In this document: positions 25,363 through 34,010 of the stretch, in pieces | Layout of the letters: every line of letters begins with the position of its first letter | How positions within the stretch are numbered: position 1 is the stretch's first letter | Assembly: GCA_047517485.1 (NCBI GenBank) | Contig: JAKZSU010000011.1 | Coordinates: 1 to 54,698, forward strand | Source of the DNA: JAKZSU01 sp047517485 | Lineage (GTDB): Bacteria > Pseudomonadota > Alphaproteobacteria > UBA7887 | Reading direction: 5' to 3' | DNA length: 54,698 nucleotides | The notes under the pieces: model-generated | What the model was told of the DNA's origin: nothing | Seen by the model: only the letters and a program-made list of their open reading frames with translations | Databases searched by the model: none | Made by a program: the position numbers and the translations under genes

Positions 25363-26484
25363 ATGGCGAGGGAACTCCAGGGAAGCGAGCCTTGGCGCGT
25401 TGGGGCGCTGTGGTCCCAGACCGGCGTGACCGCTGTCATTGAGGAGAGTCAACTTAAGGGCACGCTGCTGGCGATCGGAGAGATCAACGAAGCCGGCGGA
25501 ATCAACGGCCGCGAACTGGTGCCGGTGATTTACGATCCACTGTCGGAGCCGACAAATTTTGCCCGTTTGGCGGACCGCCTGCTGACCGAGGACGACGTTA
25601 CCACAATTTTCGGTTGCTACACGTCGAGCAGCCGCAAGGCGGTGCTGCTGGTGGTTGAGCGCCGCAATGGCCTGCTGTGGTACCCGACCCTGTACGAGGG
25701 CTTCGAGTATTCCCCGAACGTCATCTACACCGGCGCGGCGCCGAACCAGAACAGCATCAAACTGGCCGAATACATGATGGAGCTTTACGGCCCGCGTTTC
25801 TTCTTCGTCGGCTCCGATTACATTTATCCGCGCGAATCCAACCGCATCATGCGCGAGCTTCTGGACGCGCGCGGTGGGACCGTGGTGGGCGAGCGTTATC
25901 TCGATCTTCTCGCTGGACCGGAAGATTTCCGACCGGTCATGCGCGACATAGACCAGACCCGACCGGACGTCGTCTTCTCGACCGTGGTCGGCCAGGCGAC
26001 CGCCCATCTTTACCAATGTTATGCCGATGCGGGGCTCGACCCCAAGGTGACGCCGATCGCCAGCTTGACCACCACAGAAGCGGAAATTGGACTAATGGGC
26101 GCCGATGTCGGCGAGGGGCACATCACCGCCGCCGCCTATTTCGAAGGTGTGGAAACCGAAGCCAACAGCGCGTTTGTCTCCAAATATAAGAAAAGATTCG
26201 GCCCCGGCGAGGCCACCAACATGTGCGTCGAGGCGGCGTATTTCCAAGTCCACATATTCGCCAAGGCCTTGGCCGCGACCAACACGATGGATACCGACAT
26301 TCTCCGGCCGATGGTGCTGGGCAGCGAGTTCAACGCCCCCCAGGGCCGCATCAGTATCGACGGCTCCAATAGCCATACCGATCTATGGACCAGGGTCGGC
26401 AAAGCGAACCGGCGCGGACACTTCGATATCGTCAGCGAGTCGCAAATGGCGGTGAAGTCGGATCCCTACCTGATTAGTCTTTGA
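25363..26484 (+). CDS. amiC: Amide sensor AmiC (cytoplasmic binding protein)
   Basis: This 373-residue protein resembles Pseudomonas AmiC, the ligand-binding protein that holds AmiR inactive until an amide is bound. It lacks a signal peptide, as expected. Landmarks are ALWSQTGVTAVIEESQ, FGCYTSSSRKAVLLVVER, YPTLYEGFEYSPNVIYTG and GSDYIYPRESNRIMREL. The GTG at 25345 would add six residues, but AGAGAGA just before the ATG at 25363 supports the shorter start. It is followed after 16 nt by amiR. In Pseudomonas it lies in the amidase operon. Here it heads the plus strand opposite amiE and leads into urea transport genes. Confidence 0.92.
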   Translation: MARELQGSEPWRVGALWSQTGVTAVIEESQLKGTLLAIGEINEAGGINGRELVPVIYDPLSEPTNFARLADRLLTEDDVTTIFGCYTSSSRKAVLLVVERRNGLLWYPTLYEGFEYSPNVIYTGAAPNQNSIKLAEYMMELYGPRFFFVGSDYIYPRESNRIMRELLDARGGTVVGERYLDLLAGPEDFRPVMRDIDQTRPDVVFSTVVGQATAHLYQCYADAGLDPKVTPIASLTTTEAEIGLMGADVGEGHITAAAYFEGVETEANSAFVSKYKKRFGPGEATNMCVEAAYFQVHIFAKALAATNTMDTDILRPMVLGSEFNAPQGRISIDGSNSHTDLWTRVGKANRRGHFDIVSESQMAVKSDPYLISL

Positions 26485-26500
26485 GGGAGATCGAGCGAAA

Positions 26501-27076
26501 ATGCCTTCTCTGGAAAGTTTGCGGCAGCTTCGCGTTTTGGTCGTCCATCCGGCCGATCGCGACGGCGACGGCATCATTCGTCATCTCCAAGGTATCGGTT
26601 GCCGGGTCGAGGGGATGTGGCCGCCCCCAGCCCGGTTGCCCGACAGTCTCGATGTCGTGTTCTACTTGATCGACGACCAGACCCGGCGCTCGCTCCCCTG
26701 GTTCGCCGACCTGCCGCCCGCCGCCATCGTCGCTATCGTAGACCATGGCACGGCCGACGTGCTTGGCCTGCTTTCGGACTGTAGTCCCCAAGCGGTGGTG
26801 AGCAAGCCCGCCGACTCCTTCGCGATTTTGTCCAGCTTGATCTTGGCCCGGCGCATTTATCGCTACGAGGATCGGTTGCAAAACAAACTCAGAAAGCTCG
26901 AAGAAACCATCCGCTCGATACGCACCGTGGAAAAGGCGAAGTCGATCCTCATGAAAAGCAAAAACATCGCGGAAAAGGAAGCATACGAGCAAATTCGAAC
27001 CCACGCGATGAACCGGAGATTGCCCATAGGCAAGGTTGCGTCTACGATTATTGATGCAAGCGATTTAATAGTTTAG
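26501..27076 (+). CDS. amiR: ANTAR-domain antiterminator AmiR
   Basis: This 191-residue protein has the AmiR layout: a pseudo-receiver domain (LRVLVVHPADRDGDGIIRHL onward) without a recognisable phospho-acceptor site, a coiled linker (LQNKLRKLEETIRSIRTVEK) and a C-terminal ANTAR RNA-binding domain (AKSILMKSKNIAEKEAYEQI, then AMNRRLPIGKVA). AmiR binds leader RNA and prevents termination, and AmiC controls it by direct binding. The gene ends about 70 nt before a two-hairpin RNA motif and terminator that fit its expected target, upstream of urtA. Confidence 0.92.
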   Translation: MPSLESLRQLRVLVVHPADRDGDGIIRHLQGIGCRVEGMWPPPARLPDSLDVVFYLIDDQTRRSLPWFADLPPAAIVAIVDHGTADVLGLLSDCSPQAVVSKPADSFAILSSLILARRIYRYEDRLQNKLRKLEETIRSIRTVEKAKSILMKSKNIAEKEAYEQIRTHAMNRRLPIGKVASTIIDASDLIV

Positions 27077-27144
27077 TGTTTTTTGTAAAGAACCAAGTGA
27101 TGTACCCACTTTTGTCCTGGTTACGCGCCGGGACAGACCCTATA

Positions 27145-27185
27145 GGCGGCAGCGGCGCCGTTAATTGGAACGGGCAAGGAAGCCC
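27145..27185 (+). promoter_or_regulatory. ANTAR-type antiterminator RNA: tandem A1/G4 hexaloop hairpins
   Basis: Hairpin 1 is GGCGGC-AGCGGC-GCCGTT (27145-27162), with six pairs including two G-U. Hairpin 2 is GGGC-AAGGAA-GCCC (27172-27185). Both loops are six nucleotides with A at position 1 and G at position 4, the published consensus of ANTAR targets. The linker is 9 nt. The 3' arm of hairpin 2 is also the 5' arm of the downstream terminator, so the two are mutually exclusive. An alternative CCGUU-AAUUGG-AACGG hairpin (27158-27173) would compete with both. The source amiR lies immediately upstream. Confidence 0.75.
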
Positions 27186-27212
27186 TACGTGTTGACGAAG
27201 CGTGGGGCTTTT
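27180..27212 (+). terminator. Intrinsic terminator between amiR and urtA
   Basis: AAGCCCTACG (27180-27189) pairs with CGTGGGGCTT (27201-27210), ten pairs with one G-U, around an 11-nt loop. A short run of four T (27209-27212) follows. The weak U-tract suits a terminator that has to be conditionally overridden. Its 5' arm overlaps the second ANTAR hairpin, which supports a control role rather than a simple operon end. Confidence 0.7.
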
Positions 27213-27278
27213 CGTGTGCGCTCCGTCTAAAACCAGTCGTTGTAATCAAAAAAAGCCAAGCTGAGGGAGGACGTTGTC

Positions 27279-28550
27279 ATGAAAATCGAAAGACGGTCGT
27301 TTCTGAAGGGCACTGCCGCGGTCGGCGCCGGTGCGGCGGCCTTGTCGGTTACCAAGGCTCCTTACGGGTTTATACGCAATGCCGCCTTTGCGGCCACCGA
27401 TACGGTTGAGGTCGGGGTCCTGTTTTCGCTGACCGGCGGCCTGTCGATCATCGAGAAATCGCTTGCCGACGCGACGCTCATGGCGATCGCCGAAATCAAT
27501 GACGCTGGCGGCGTGCTGGGCAAGCAAATCGTACCGATCCTCGAAGACGGCGCCAGCGACGCCAAGACCTACAACGAAAAAGCCAACAAGCTGGTCATTC
27601 AGGACCGGGTTCCGACGGTGTTCGGGTCCTACACATCGGCCAGTCGCAAAGCCGTGCTGCCGGTTTTCGAGAAGCGCAAGAACCTCTACTTCTATCCGAC
27701 CTATTATGAAGGCTTCGAGTGCTCGAAGAACGTCGTCTACACCGGCGCGGTTCCCAACCAGCAGCTCAGCAATTACATCCCTTGGATTATCAAGAACTTG
27801 AACAAGAAGAAGTTCTTCATCGTCGGGTCGAACTACATCTACCCGCGCGAGATGGCCAAGGTCTGCAAAATCCTGGTCGAACAAGCCGGTGCCGAGTGGA
27901 TCGCCGACGAATATCTCGAACTCGGGCATTCCGAGTGGGGCGCGATGGTCAAGAAGATCAAGGACAGCGGCTGCGACGCGGTTTTGTCCAACGTGGTTGG
28001 CGACTCGGTTGTCGCGTTCTACCGCGAGTTCGGCAACCAGGGCCTCAAACACGACCAACTGCCGATCTGCGCGACGGTGACGTCGGAGATCGAGATCGCC
28101 GCAATGGGCGCGGAATACGCGGCGGGCAGCTTTACCTCGTTCCCGTATTTCCAAGCCATCGATACCGACGCCAACAATTCGTTCATCGAACGCTATCGCA
28201 AGTACGTCAACGATTCCAACGCGGTGACCCATCACGCGCTGGAAAGTTCGTATTTCCAAGTCTTCCTGTGGGCGCAGGCGCTCGAGAAGGCCGGCGAGGA
28301 GACCCCGGCGGCGATCCGCGAGGGTGTGAAGGGGCAAGAATTCGACGCCCCCAACGGCCACGTCAAAATCGACGCGGAAAACCTCCATGCCTGGCTTACG
28401 CCGCGCATCGCGCAATGGGATTCGAATGGCCAGGGCGTGATCATCGACGAATACCCGGCGCCGATCATGCCGCTACCATACGTCGCCTACGGCGAAACCG
28501 AATCCGATCTGTTCTGTAAGGAAGGCGGACTCGACACCAGTAAGCTCTAG
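27279..28550 (+). CDS. urtA: Urea/short-chain amide ABC transporter binding protein UrtA
   Basis: This 423-residue periplasmic binding protein has a twin-arginine type signal (MKIERRSFLKGTAAVGAG), as is common for UrtA. VGVLFSLTGGLSIIEKSLAD, FGSYTSASRKAVLPVFE, YPTYYEGFECSKNVVYTG and GSNYIYPREMAKV match the urea/amide-binding family (UrtA, FmdD). GGGAGG lies 7-8 nt before the ATG. It is followed by the permease and ATPase genes and then urease, so urea is the expected main ligand. Binding of formamide or acetamide as well is possible given amiE and AmiC next door. Confidence 0.93.
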   Translation: MKIERRSFLKGTAAVGAGAAALSVTKAPYGFIRNAAFAATDTVEVGVLFSLTGGLSIIEKSLADATLMAIAEINDAGGVLGKQIVPILEDGASDAKTYNEKANKLVIQDRVPTVFGSYTSASRKAVLPVFEKRKNLYFYPTYYEGFECSKNVVYTGAVPNQQLSNYIPWIIKNLNKKKFFIVGSNYIYPREMAKVCKILVEQAGAEWIADEYLELGHSEWGAMVKKIKDSGCDAVLSNVVGDSVVAFYREFGNQGLKHDQLPICATVTSEIEIAAMGAEYAAGSFTSFPYFQAIDTDANNSFIERYRKYVNDSNAVTHHALESSYFQVFLWAQALEKAGEETPAAIREGVKGQEFDAPNGHVKIDAENLHAWLTPRIAQWDSNGQGVIIDEYPAPIMPLPYVAYGETESDLFCKEGGLDTSKL

Positions 28551-28562
28551 CCAATAAAGTGC

Positions 28563-28594
28563 CTCCGGCCGGGGAGTAAGCTCCTTGGCCGGAG
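28563..28594 (+). other. Intercistronic stem-loop between urtA and urtB
   Basis: CTCCGGCC (28563-28570) pairs with GGCCGGAG (28587-28594). The helix continues inward through GGGGAG and CTCCTT to a TAAG tetraloop, giving a 14-bp stem with two G-U pairs. No U-tract follows. As after the other SBP gene in this window, it probably protects the 3' end of the abundant binding-protein mRNA and lowers expression of the downstream permease genes. Confidence 0.65.
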
Positions 28595-28631
28595 CGCCTA
28601 AGAAAACGAATAGGGCAAGGCTGGGTTCACC

Positions 28632-29525
28632 ATGTGGGAGACAGTTTTCATTGGATTGAGCGTGGGTTCGATCCTGCTCCTCGTCGCGCTTGGCCTGACC
28701 ATCACCTACGGCGCCATGGGCGTGATCAACATGGCGCACGGTGAGCTCGTCATGGTCGGCGCCTACACGACGGTGATGATGGGGACTTATTTTGGCCTGA
28801 ATATATTCTTTGCCATTCCCGCCGCTTTTCTGATGGCCGCCTTCGTCGGGTTGATCATCGAGCGGCTGGTGGTGCGCAATCTTTACGGGCGTCTGCTCGA
28901 TACATTGTTGGCCACCTGGGGCGTGGCGATCCTGATCCAGCAAGCGGTGCGGCTGGAATTCGGCCTCGCGTTCTTCGGCATTCATATCGATGGTCTTGGA
29001 GTTGGCCTACAAAGAGTGGATGTGCCGACGATCCTGCGTGAAACGTTCGAGGTTGGGGGCGTCGTCGTTCAGCCCTACCGTAGTTTCATCATTCTGTTGA
29101 CCGTCGCCCTGGTCGGCCTGACCTGGCTGTTGATGTACCGGACCTCGTTCGGCACCCAGGTCCGGGCGATTATGCGCAATCCGAAAATGGCCGCCGCCTG
29201 CGGCATTGACGTCACCCGGATCAACGCCTTGACCTTCGCCTACGGCTCCGGCCTGGCCGGGGTCGCGGGGGTGATGATGTCGGGCTTCAAGACCGTCAGC
29301 CCGGGCATGGGCACGTCGTTGGTGGTCGATGGATTCATGGTCGTCGTGGTCGGCGGCATCGGTAGCCTGTTGGGTTCGGTGGTGTCGGCGGGGTTCCTGG
29401 GACAGCTCAACGGGATATTCGCGACCTTGTCGAACGACATCCTCGCGCGCGCCGTGGTGTTCGGCGCGGTCATCCTGATTATCGTCTGGCGCCCCAACGG
29501 GCTATTCAATTTCCGGGGACGGTAG
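28632..29525 (+). CDS. urtB: Urea ABC transporter permease UrtB
   Basis: This 297-residue LivH-type permease starts MWETVFIGLSVGSILLLVAL and contains GVINMAHGELVMVGAY, RTSFGTQVRAIMRNPKMAAA and a final IIVWRPNGLFNFRGR. Length and order in urtABCDE support UrtB rather than a general amino acid permease. It is separated from urtA by a strong hairpin and from urtC by 3 nt. Confidence 0.92.
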   Translation: MWETVFIGLSVGSILLLVALGLTITYGAMGVINMAHGELVMVGAYTTVMMGTYFGLNIFFAIPAAFLMAAFVGLIIERLVVRNLYGRLLDTLLATWGVAILIQQAVRLEFGLAFFGIHIDGLGVGLQRVDVPTILRETFEVGGVVVQPYRSFIILLTVALVGLTWLLMYRTSFGTQVRAIMRNPKMAAACGIDVTRINALTFAYGSGLAGVAGVMMSGFKTVSPGMGTSLVVDGFMVVVVGGIGSLLGSVVSAGFLGQLNGIFATLSNDILARAVVFGAVILIIVWRPNGLFNFRGR

Positions 29526-29528
29526 GCG

Positions 29529-30665
29529 ATGTCGACCAAGAGAAAACTCGAATTCTTGGCCTACGCCATCTTCATTGTGATTACCTTCCTGATGCCGTTG
29601 TTCCTCGACGTGTTCTGGCTGAACCGTATCGCCAAGTACCTGGTGTACGGCATGCTGGGGGTCGCTATTTCGCTGTCCTGGGGCTATGCGGGCATCCTGA
29701 ATTTGGGCCAAGGGCTGTTTTTCGGCGCCGGGGCTTATATGCTGGCGATGTCGCTCAAGCTCGCCAGCGCGACCAGTTTGCAACAGGGCTCCGACACCCC
29801 GGTGCCCGATTTTATGTTGTGGAACGCCGAGCCGGGATCGCTCACCGACCTCTGTTGCATTACCAAGGTGTCTTTCCTGTGGATCCCGTTTCAGGCGCAG
29901 TGGTTCGGCATCTTCATGGGGTTCGTCCTACCCGTGGCCCTGGCCTTCATTCTGGGGAACATCATATTCCGCAAGCGTATTTCGGGCGTTTTTGTCGCTA
30001 TCATTACCCTCGCGACAGTGCTCTTGGTGCGTCTCTTGATGATCGATTTCCAGCCCTTGACCAATGGATTCAATGGCCTGACCGATCTCGGATGGTTCAC
30101 CATGGGCGGGATAGAATTCGACCCCTATATGGTCGAGACCTATTACGTAGTCGCGATTTCGCTTGCCGTGGTGCTGATCGCGACGCGCTGGCTGGTCAGT
30201 ACCCGCGCCGGTCTGGTCCTGCAAGCGGTGCGCGATGACGCCAACCGGGCGCGCTACCTCGGCTTCGACGTATCGTCGTATCAAATTTTCTTCTTCTGCG
30301 TATCGGCGCTGATCGCCGGCTTTGCCGGAATGCTTTACGTGATCGCGGCCGAGTTCGCCTCGCCGACTTTCATGGACCTTGCCTTCAGCATCACCATGGT
30401 GGTTTGGGCCGCGGTGGGCGGGCGGTCGTCTCTGCTCGGCGCCTGCATCGGGGCGATACTGATCAATCTTATCGAAGCGACAGTCAGCGAGACCGAAATG
30501 TTCGTCGAGGCGTGGCAGGCAATTATCGGATTGCTGTTCGTCGGCGTCGTGCTGTTCCTGCCCCGGGGCTTGGCGGGGTTGGCGAGCGACATCACCGACC
30601 GGGTGCTCGGCGCTGGCAGACAATCGAGACGGACTCTCGAACAAGAAGCGCCGGCGGGAGAATAG
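29529..30665 (+). CDS. urtC: Urea ABC transporter permease UrtC
   Basis: This 378-residue LivM-type permease has the UrtC features LSWGYAGILNLGQGLFFGAG, a periplasmic insertion around LWNAEPGSLTDLCCITKV, and STRAGLVLQAVRDDANRARY before the last membrane segments. It lies 3 nt after urtB and 8 nt before urtD. With UrtB it forms the membrane channel. Confidence 0.92.
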   Translation: MSTKRKLEFLAYAIFIVITFLMPLFLDVFWLNRIAKYLVYGMLGVAISLSWGYAGILNLGQGLFFGAGAYMLAMSLKLASATSLQQGSDTPVPDFMLWNAEPGSLTDLCCITKVSFLWIPFQAQWFGIFMGFVLPVALAFILGNIIFRKRISGVFVAIITLATVLLVRLLMIDFQPLTNGFNGLTDLGWFTMGGIEFDPYMVETYYVVAISLAVVLIATRWLVSTRAGLVLQAVRDDANRARYLGFDVSSYQIFFFCVSALIAGFAGMLYVIAAEFASPTFMDLAFSITMVVWAAVGGRSSLLGACIGAILINLIEATVSETEMFVEAWQAIIGLLFVGVVLFLPRGLAGLASDITDRVLGAGRQSRRTLEQEAPAGE

Positions 30666-30673
30666 GTGGCGCC

Positions 30674-31417
30674 ATGGAAGCTTTGAAACTCGACGGACTC
30701 GGGGTTGGATTTGGTGGCTTCAAGGCCGTCGATAATTTCAGCATGACCGTCGCGGAAGGCGAGCTGCGGGTTCTGATGGGGGCCAATGGCGCCGGCAAGA
30801 CCACCTTGATCGATCTGATCAGCGGCAAGACGAAATCAACCGAAGGCAAGGTCTTCCTGCACGACAAGGACATCACCAACTGGCACGAGCATAAGATCGC
30901 GCGCGAGGGGGTCGGCCGCAAATTCCAAATTCCCACGGTGTTCCGCGAACTTACGGTGCGGGAAAATTTCGAGGTCGCGGGATTTCGCAATCGTGGGGTG
31001 CTCATGAATGCGGGGCCGCGCCACAGGAAAGTATCCGCCAAGCGAGTCGAGGAAGTCATCGACTTGGGCAATCTTCGCGAAAAGGAAAGCGACCGGGCCG
31101 GCAATCTTTCGCACGGCGAAACCCAATGGCTCGAGCTCGGCATGGTGCTGGTGCAGGATCCCAAGGTCATCCTGCTGGATGAACCCTCGGCCGGGATGAC
31201 GGTGCAAGAGACCTTGAAAACATCGCAAATTATCAATGACCTGAAAGGGCAGCGCACCCTCGTCGTCGTCGAGCACGACATGGCGTTCGTGCGCCAGATC
31301 GCCGAAATGATCACGGTGATGCATCTCGGCAAGGTGCTGGCCGAGGGAACGATCCAGGACATCGAGAAAAATCAGGCGGTGAAGGATGTCTATCTCGGCC
31401 GCGGGGGCATCGGCTGA
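30674..31417 (+). CDS. urtD: Urea ABC transporter ATPase UrtD
   Basis: This 247-residue ATPase shows MGANGAGKTTLIDLISGKTK (Walker A region), signature LSHGETQWLELGMVL, Walker B VILLDEPSAGM and VVVEHDMAFV. LSHGExQWLEIGM-type signatures are characteristic of UrtD. The frame extends 90 codons upstream into urtC in another frame, but the ATG at 30674 (MEALKLDGLGVGFGG) is the real start. It overlaps urtE by 1 nt (TGATG). Confidence 0.93.
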   Translation: MEALKLDGLGVGFGGFKAVDNFSMTVAEGELRVLMGANGAGKTTLIDLISGKTKSTEGKVFLHDKDITNWHEHKIAREGVGRKFQIPTVFRELTVRENFEVAGFRNRGVLMNAGPRHRKVSAKRVEEVIDLGNLREKESDRAGNLSHGETQWLELGMVLVQDPKVILLDEPSAGMTVQETLKTSQIINDLKGQRTLVVVEHDMAFVRQIAEMITVMHLGKVLAEGTIQDIEKNQAVKDVYLGRGGIG

Positions 31418-32112
31418 TGCTCACGTTCGATCGCCTCAACAGCTTCTATGGCGGCAGCCACATCCTGCACGATCTCAGTTTCACGATCGAAAAAGGCACC
31501 ATTCTCACGGTCATCGGTCGCAACGGCGTCGGCAAGACGACGCTGCTGAAGACCATCCTCGGGCTCACCGACTCGTCGACCGGCAGCATCAAGCTCAACG
31601 GCGAGGAAATTGGCGGCAAGCCGACTTTCGAACGCGCCCGCATGGGGATCGGGTATGCACCGCAGGGGCGCGAAATTATTCCCGATTTCACCGTCCGCGA
31701 GAATATTTTAATGGGCGGCTTCGCGCGTGGAAACGGGTCGCCCAGCATCCCCGATGTAGTGCCCGAACTTTTTCCCTATCTGATGGAGAATCTCGGCCGC
31801 GCCGGAGGGCTATTGTCGGGCGGACAGCAACAGCAACTTGCAATCGCCCGCGCGCTCGCGGCCGAGCCGAGCTTGCTTTTGCTCGACGAACCGACCGAGG
31901 GCATTCAACCGAATATCGTCGAGCAGATCGAGGAAACCATCCAGGTGCTCAATCAAAAACTCGATTTGACCATCATCCTGGTCGAACAGAACCTCGAATT
32001 CGCGCGCTCCGCCAGTCATTCGTTCGTGATGATGGAAAAAGGCCAAATCGTGGCGAACGGCGACACCGATGCCCTGACCGACGATGTCGTGGCGAAGCAC
32101 ATGACGATCTAA
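31417..32112 (+). CDS. urtE: Urea ABC transporter ATPase UrtE
   Basis: This 231-residue ATPase starts MLTFDRLNSFYGGSHILHDL. Walker A is GRNGVGKTTLLKTILG, the signature is LSGGQQQQLAIARAL, and Walker B is LLLLDEPTEGIQP. GVGKTTL and the EGIQPNIV segment are typical of UrtE. It completes urtABCDE. The urease accessory gene ureE begins 32 nt later on the same strand, so transport and hydrolysis should be co-transcribed. Confidence 0.93.
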   Translation: MLTFDRLNSFYGGSHILHDLSFTIEKGTILTVIGRNGVGKTTLLKTILGLTDSSTGSIKLNGEEIGGKPTFERARMGIGYAPQGREIIPDFTVRENILMGGFARGNGSPSIPDVVPELFPYLMENLGRAGGLLSGGQQQQLAIARALAAEPSLLLLDEPTEGIQPNIVEQIEETIQVLNQKLDLTIILVEQNLEFARSASHSFVMMEKGQIVANGDTDALTDDVVAKHMTI

Positions 32113-32144
32113 ATCCACCGGCCGTAGCGTTTAGGGCAGCAGCA

Positions 32145-32597
32145 ATGGAGCTGAGGATCACCGAGGTTATCGGTTTCGCCAACGACCCCGCCCTGGCAGC
32201 GCGGTTGCACGACATCGGACACGCCGGCCGCATCGAACACCTGGTTCTCGATCCCGACGACGTGCATCGCCGCCGCTTGCGGGCACGGAGCGACAAGGGC
32301 ACCGACTGCCTGATCGCTCTGCCCATGGACCAACCGCTCGGCGACGGCGCGGTCCTGGCGCTCGAGGAAGAGTGGGCGATCGTCGTCCGCCTGGCCGAAC
32401 AGCGCTGGCTTAAACTCGCGCCCCGTGACCCGCCGGCGGCGCTTCAGCTCGGCTACTTCGCGGGCAACCTGCACTGGCGGGTCAAGTTCGAGGGCGAGCG
32501 CCTGCTGGTCGCCCTGGAGGGTCCGAAAGAGGATTACCTCGCGCGGCTGGGTTTGTTTCTCGACGACGGTCGCGCCACCGAGGTGAGTGATGGCTGA
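32145..32597 (+). CDS. ureE: Urease accessory protein UreE
   Basis: This 150-residue nickel metallochaperone delivers Ni to UreG and the urease apo-complex. It starts MELRITEVIGFANDP and has the central metal-site region LGYFAGNLHWRVKFEGERL, with the conserved His of GNxH. The C terminus (GRATEVSDG) lacks the His-rich tail of the Klebsiella protein. The open frame starts far upstream, but ATG 32145 is the only start that leaves the preceding urtE intact. The last codons overlap the start of ureF. Confidence 0.88.
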   Translation: MELRITEVIGFANDPALAARLHDIGHAGRIEHLVLDPDDVHRRRLRARSDKGTDCLIALPMDQPLGDGAVLALEEEWAIVVRLAEQRWLKLAPRDPPAALQLGYFAGNLHWRVKFEGERLLVALEGPKEDYLARLGLFLDDGRATEVSDG

Positions 32598-33270
32598 TCC
32601 GGCGATTGACCTTATCCTGCTGCAGCATGGTGACAGTTTTTTCCCCTCCGGCGGAGTCTCGTTTTCCTGGGGCTTGGAAACCCTGGCCGAGGATGGCCAT
32701 GTCGGCTCCCCTGCCAGCGTTTCCGATTTTCTGGTCAACCAAATACGCTATCGCTGGGCGACCAGCGATCGCGCCGCGTTGGCGGCGACCTATCAAGCCG
32801 GTGACGACGTTGAGGCGATTGTCGCGATCGATTTGCTGGTCGACGCCCAGACCTTGGCGGCCGAGTTCCGCGAAGGGTCACGGCGTGCCGGCCATGCCTT
32901 GTTGTCGGTGCACGAGAAGCTCGGGACGCCGCTGGCGGCGGACTTTCATGACCGGGTGCGGGCCGGCGACTCCCCAAGCCATGCCGCGGTCGTACAAGGC
33001 CTGGTTTGGCGCGGCGTCGGGCTCGACCTCGAACAGTCGGAACTCCTGTCCGCCCACACCTATTCGATCGGTATTTTGGGAGCGGCGGTGCGGCTTGGCG
33101 TCATCGGCCATATCGACGCCCAGCGGACGCTCGCGACCGCCCGGAACGCTGTCGTCGAAATCCTTCGCCAAGCGGCGCCTTCGGTGGGCGAGATGTCCGC
33201 CTTCACGCCGGCGGCGGAGATCGCGGTGATGCGCCACGAGACCGCCGAGACGCGGCTGTTCGCGAACTAA
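32590..33270 (+). CDS. ureF: Urease accessory protein UreF
   Basis: This UreF of about 226 residues forms the UreDFG complex that activates urease. Typical segments are QHGDSFFPSGGVSFSWGLE near the N terminus and a run of long helices. GTG (32587) and ATG (32590) starts are adjacent, and ATG is given. It overlaps ureE by 8 nt, implying translational coupling. The next gene, ureAB, follows after 38 nt with its own strong ribosome site. Confidence 0.9.
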   Translation: MADPAIDLILLQHGDSFFPSGGVSFSWGLETLAEDGHVGSPASVSDFLVNQIRYRWATSDRAALAATYQAGDDVEAIVAIDLLVDAQTLAAEFREGSRRAGHALLSVHEKLGTPLAADFHDRVRAGDSPSHAAVVQGLVWRGVGLDLEQSELLSAHTYSIGILGAAVRLGVIGHIDAQRTLATARNAVVEILRQAAPSVGEMSAFTPAAEIAVMRHETAETRLFAN

Positions 33271-33308
33271 CAATAAATGAGCACGCTGGTTATGAGGGAG
33301 GTTGAATT

Positions 33309-34007
33309 ATGATTCTGGTACCCACGGAACTCGAGCGATTGACGATCTTCACGGCAGCGGAGCTGGCGCGCAAGCATCGCGCCAAGGGCTTGCTGCTCAA
33401 CCATCCCGAGGCGGTGGCGATCATCGCCGACGAGATCCTCGAAGGGGCGCGCGAGGGCCGGGGCGTGGCCGAGCTCATTGCCTTTGGATCGACCATTCTC
33501 ACCACCGACGACGTGATGCCCAACGTCGCCGACCTGATGCCGATGATCCAGGTCGAGGGCACCTTTCCCGATGGGACCAAACTGGTGACCGTCCATGACC
33601 CGATCCGCCCCGGCAAGAACAAGGCGGAGGCGGACGCGGTGCGACCGGGCGAGATCATCGCCGCCGAGGGCGAGATCGAAATCAATGCCGGGCGTGCCAA
33701 GGCCGAGATCAAAGTCGTCAATACCGGCGATCGGCCGATCCAGGTCGGCAGCCATTATCATTTCTTCGAGACCAATAAGGCGCTCGATTTCGATCGCGCC
33801 GCCGCCTTCGGGATGCATTTGGACATTCCCGCCGGCACCGCGGTGCGTTTCGAGCCGGGTGAAAGCAAATCGGTGGTGCTCACCGAATTCGGCGGCACAG
33901 GCGAGTTGTTCGGCCTCAACAATCTTACCGACGGCGCGTCGCGTAGCGCGGTGCGCAAGGACGCGGCGCTACGGCGCGCCCGCGAACGCGGCTTCAAGGG
34001 GGCATGA
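33309..34007 (+). CDS. ureAB: Fused urease gamma/beta subunit
   Basis: The 232-residue product joins the urease gamma subunit (residues about 1-100, [20 protein letters not shown] through [20 protein letters not shown]) to the beta subunit (from about 110, [18 protein letters not shown], with [17 protein letters not shown]). Most proteobacteria have separate ureA and ureB. The fusion is known from Helicobacter UreA and some alphaproteobacteria. GGGAGG lies 8 nt before the ATG. The stop is 3 nt before the ureC ATG, keeping subunit synthesis coupled. Confidence 0.92.
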   Translation: MILVPTELERLTIFTAAELARKHRAKGLLLNHPEAVAIIADEILEGAREGRGVAELIAFGSTILTTDDVMPNVADLMPMIQVEGTFPDGTKLVTVHDPIRPGKNKAEADAVRPGEIIAAEGEIEINAGRAKAEIKVVNTGDRPIQVGSHYHFFETNKALDFDRAAAFGMHLDIPAGTAVRFEPGESKSVVLTEFGGTGELFGLNNLTDGASRSAVRKDAALRRARERGFKGA

Positions 34008-34010
34008 ACC

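Noticed and set aside
27091..27135. Further hairpins before the ANTAR motif (AAGTG/CACTT and TGTCCTGG/CCGGGACA)
   Set aside because: They form stems, but their loops are seven nucleotides without the A1/G4 pattern, so they were not counted as part of the AmiR target.
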